Part shown: piece by piece, positions 49,652 through 50,033 of the stretch | Position numbering within the stretch: the first letter of the stretch is position 1 | How the letters are laid out: every line of letters starts with the position of its first letter | Assembly: GCA_003551625.1 (NCBI GenBank) | Contig: PUNC01000175.1 | Span: 1-50,033, forward strand | Origin: PVC group bacterium | GTDB taxonomy: Bacteria > Auribacterota > Erginobacteria > Erginobacterales > PUNC01 | Direction: 5' to 3' | Length of the DNA stretch: 50,033 nt | Program-made: the position numbers and the translations under genes | The notes under the pieces: generated by a model | Seen by the model: only the letters and a program-made list of their open reading frames with translations | Database searches by the model: none | What the model was told of the DNA's origin: nothing

Positions 49652-50033
49652 CAAGAGTTCTGAAAACGCCGGAATTCCTCCCGGAGAGAGTCCGTCGCCG
49701 GCATCCCGTCGAAGACCGGCCGCCAGGCGAAATCTAAAGGAGGCTGATCGGGAGGGAAGAGATCGGCGGCGCTCAACCAGTCGCCGGTTTCCAGCATTCT
49801 TCCCAGCCGCCGGTCTCCGCGGTCGATAATCGCCTGGCGGAAAGCTTCCCGGGCGGAGGTGGCTTCGACCCGGAGATTCTTCGCCCCGCTCAACCGCGAG
49901 CGCAGGAAACGGAGGGAGGATTTCAACCGGCCCATCGGCGCCTGCGCCAGCCATTGAAAGGGGGTGCCGGGCTTGGGCACGAAGGGGCTGACCGAAACTC
50001 CGGTCGGGATTACGGCGGCCGCCGCCTCGGCCA
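49648..50033 (-). CDS. Radical SAM protein, C-terminal part only (runs off right edge)
   Basis: The frame stays open to the right edge beyond the GTG at 49980, reading VSVSPF then VPKPGTPFQWLAQ, so this is an internal segment, not a start. That motif (SxSPFVPKPxTPFQW) followed by a helical region with IIDRGDRRLGRMLE is typical of the C-terminus of a group of B12-binding or related radical SAM proteins (TIGR03960-like). The [4Fe-4S] CxxxCxxC and any cobalamin domain would lie outside the window. Function unknown. The gene ends in the hairpin at 49622-49651, upstream of the proC operon. Confidence 0.75.
   Translation of the reverse strand, partial: AEAAAAVIPTGVSVSPFVPKPGTPFQWLAQAPMGRLKSSLRFLRSRLSGAKNLRVEATSAREAFRQAIIDRGDRRLGRMLETGDWLSAADLFPPDQPPLDFAWRPVFDGMPATDSLREEFRRFQNSC

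Overview
This 50-kb window comes from a GC-rich, Gram-negative (diderm) bacterium, most likely an uncultured lineage. Evidence for an outer membrane: a PagL-like lipid A deacylase, an Mla-type lipid transport operon with a PqiC-like lipoprotein, SurA/PpiC-type periplasmic chaperones and an OmpW-like barrel. GatCAB implies tRNA-dependent Gln/Asn charging. CooC beside a zinc-site MetE-like methyltransferase hints at CODH/ACS-type C1 metabolism elsewhere in the genome. I cannot assign a phylum from sequence alone. Gene density is high, many starts overlap the previous stop (ATGA/TGATG), and several promoters look like ordinary sigma70 sites. No tRNA, rRNA, CRISPR array or intact insertion sequence was found.

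Layout. 1-495 (-): a partial gene missing from the ORF track, with tandem topoisomerase-type C4 zinc fingers, running off the left edge. 0.8-3.4 kb (+): PagL-like deacylase, Nudix hydrolase, and an apparently exported beta-CASP metallo-hydrolase with its own near-consensus promoter. 3.5-8.3 kb (+): small membrane protein, deoxyhypusine-synthase-like enzyme, STAS-MlaE, MlaF, MlaD, PqiC-like lipoprotein. 15.3-8.3 kb (-): ppiC, surA-like, pdxA, ksgA, gatC, gatA, gatB, which extends the known surA-pdxA-ksgA neighbourhood. 16.8-15.4 kb (-): sodium:neurotransmitter-type symporter. 23.1-17.1 kb (-): addB/addA recombination nuclease. 24.5-23.4 kb (-): YfiM-like lipoprotein and queuosine-precursor transporter. 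24.6-25.6 kb (+): dus. 29.7-25.6 kb (-): dnaK, groES, groEL. 30.2-30.0 kb (-): a cold-shock protein with a structured leader. 40.1-30.3 kb (-): UDP-glucose dehydrogenase, epimerase, DegT aminotransferase, epimerase, core-MetE-like, cooC, uracil-DNA glycosylase, priA, cdd. 40.3-41.0 kb (+): OmpW-like barrel. 49.5-41.1 kb (-): proC, yggT, pnp, NtrB/NtrC-type pair, YbgC thioesterase, cysE, NifU-like protein, a large polytopic membrane protein. 49.6 kb to the right edge (-): C-terminus of a radical SAM protein.

The most interesting points are: a -24/-12 (sigma54) promoter directly before dnaK, in a window that also encodes an NtrC-type activator; the exported beta-CASP enzyme; a CooC/core-MetE pair with visible metal ligands; a deoxyhypusine-synthase homologue inside an Mla operon; an intrinsic-terminator-like hairpin in the cspA leader; and several intergenic arrays built from unrelated 8-11 bp words, two of which face each other to form large inverted repeats.
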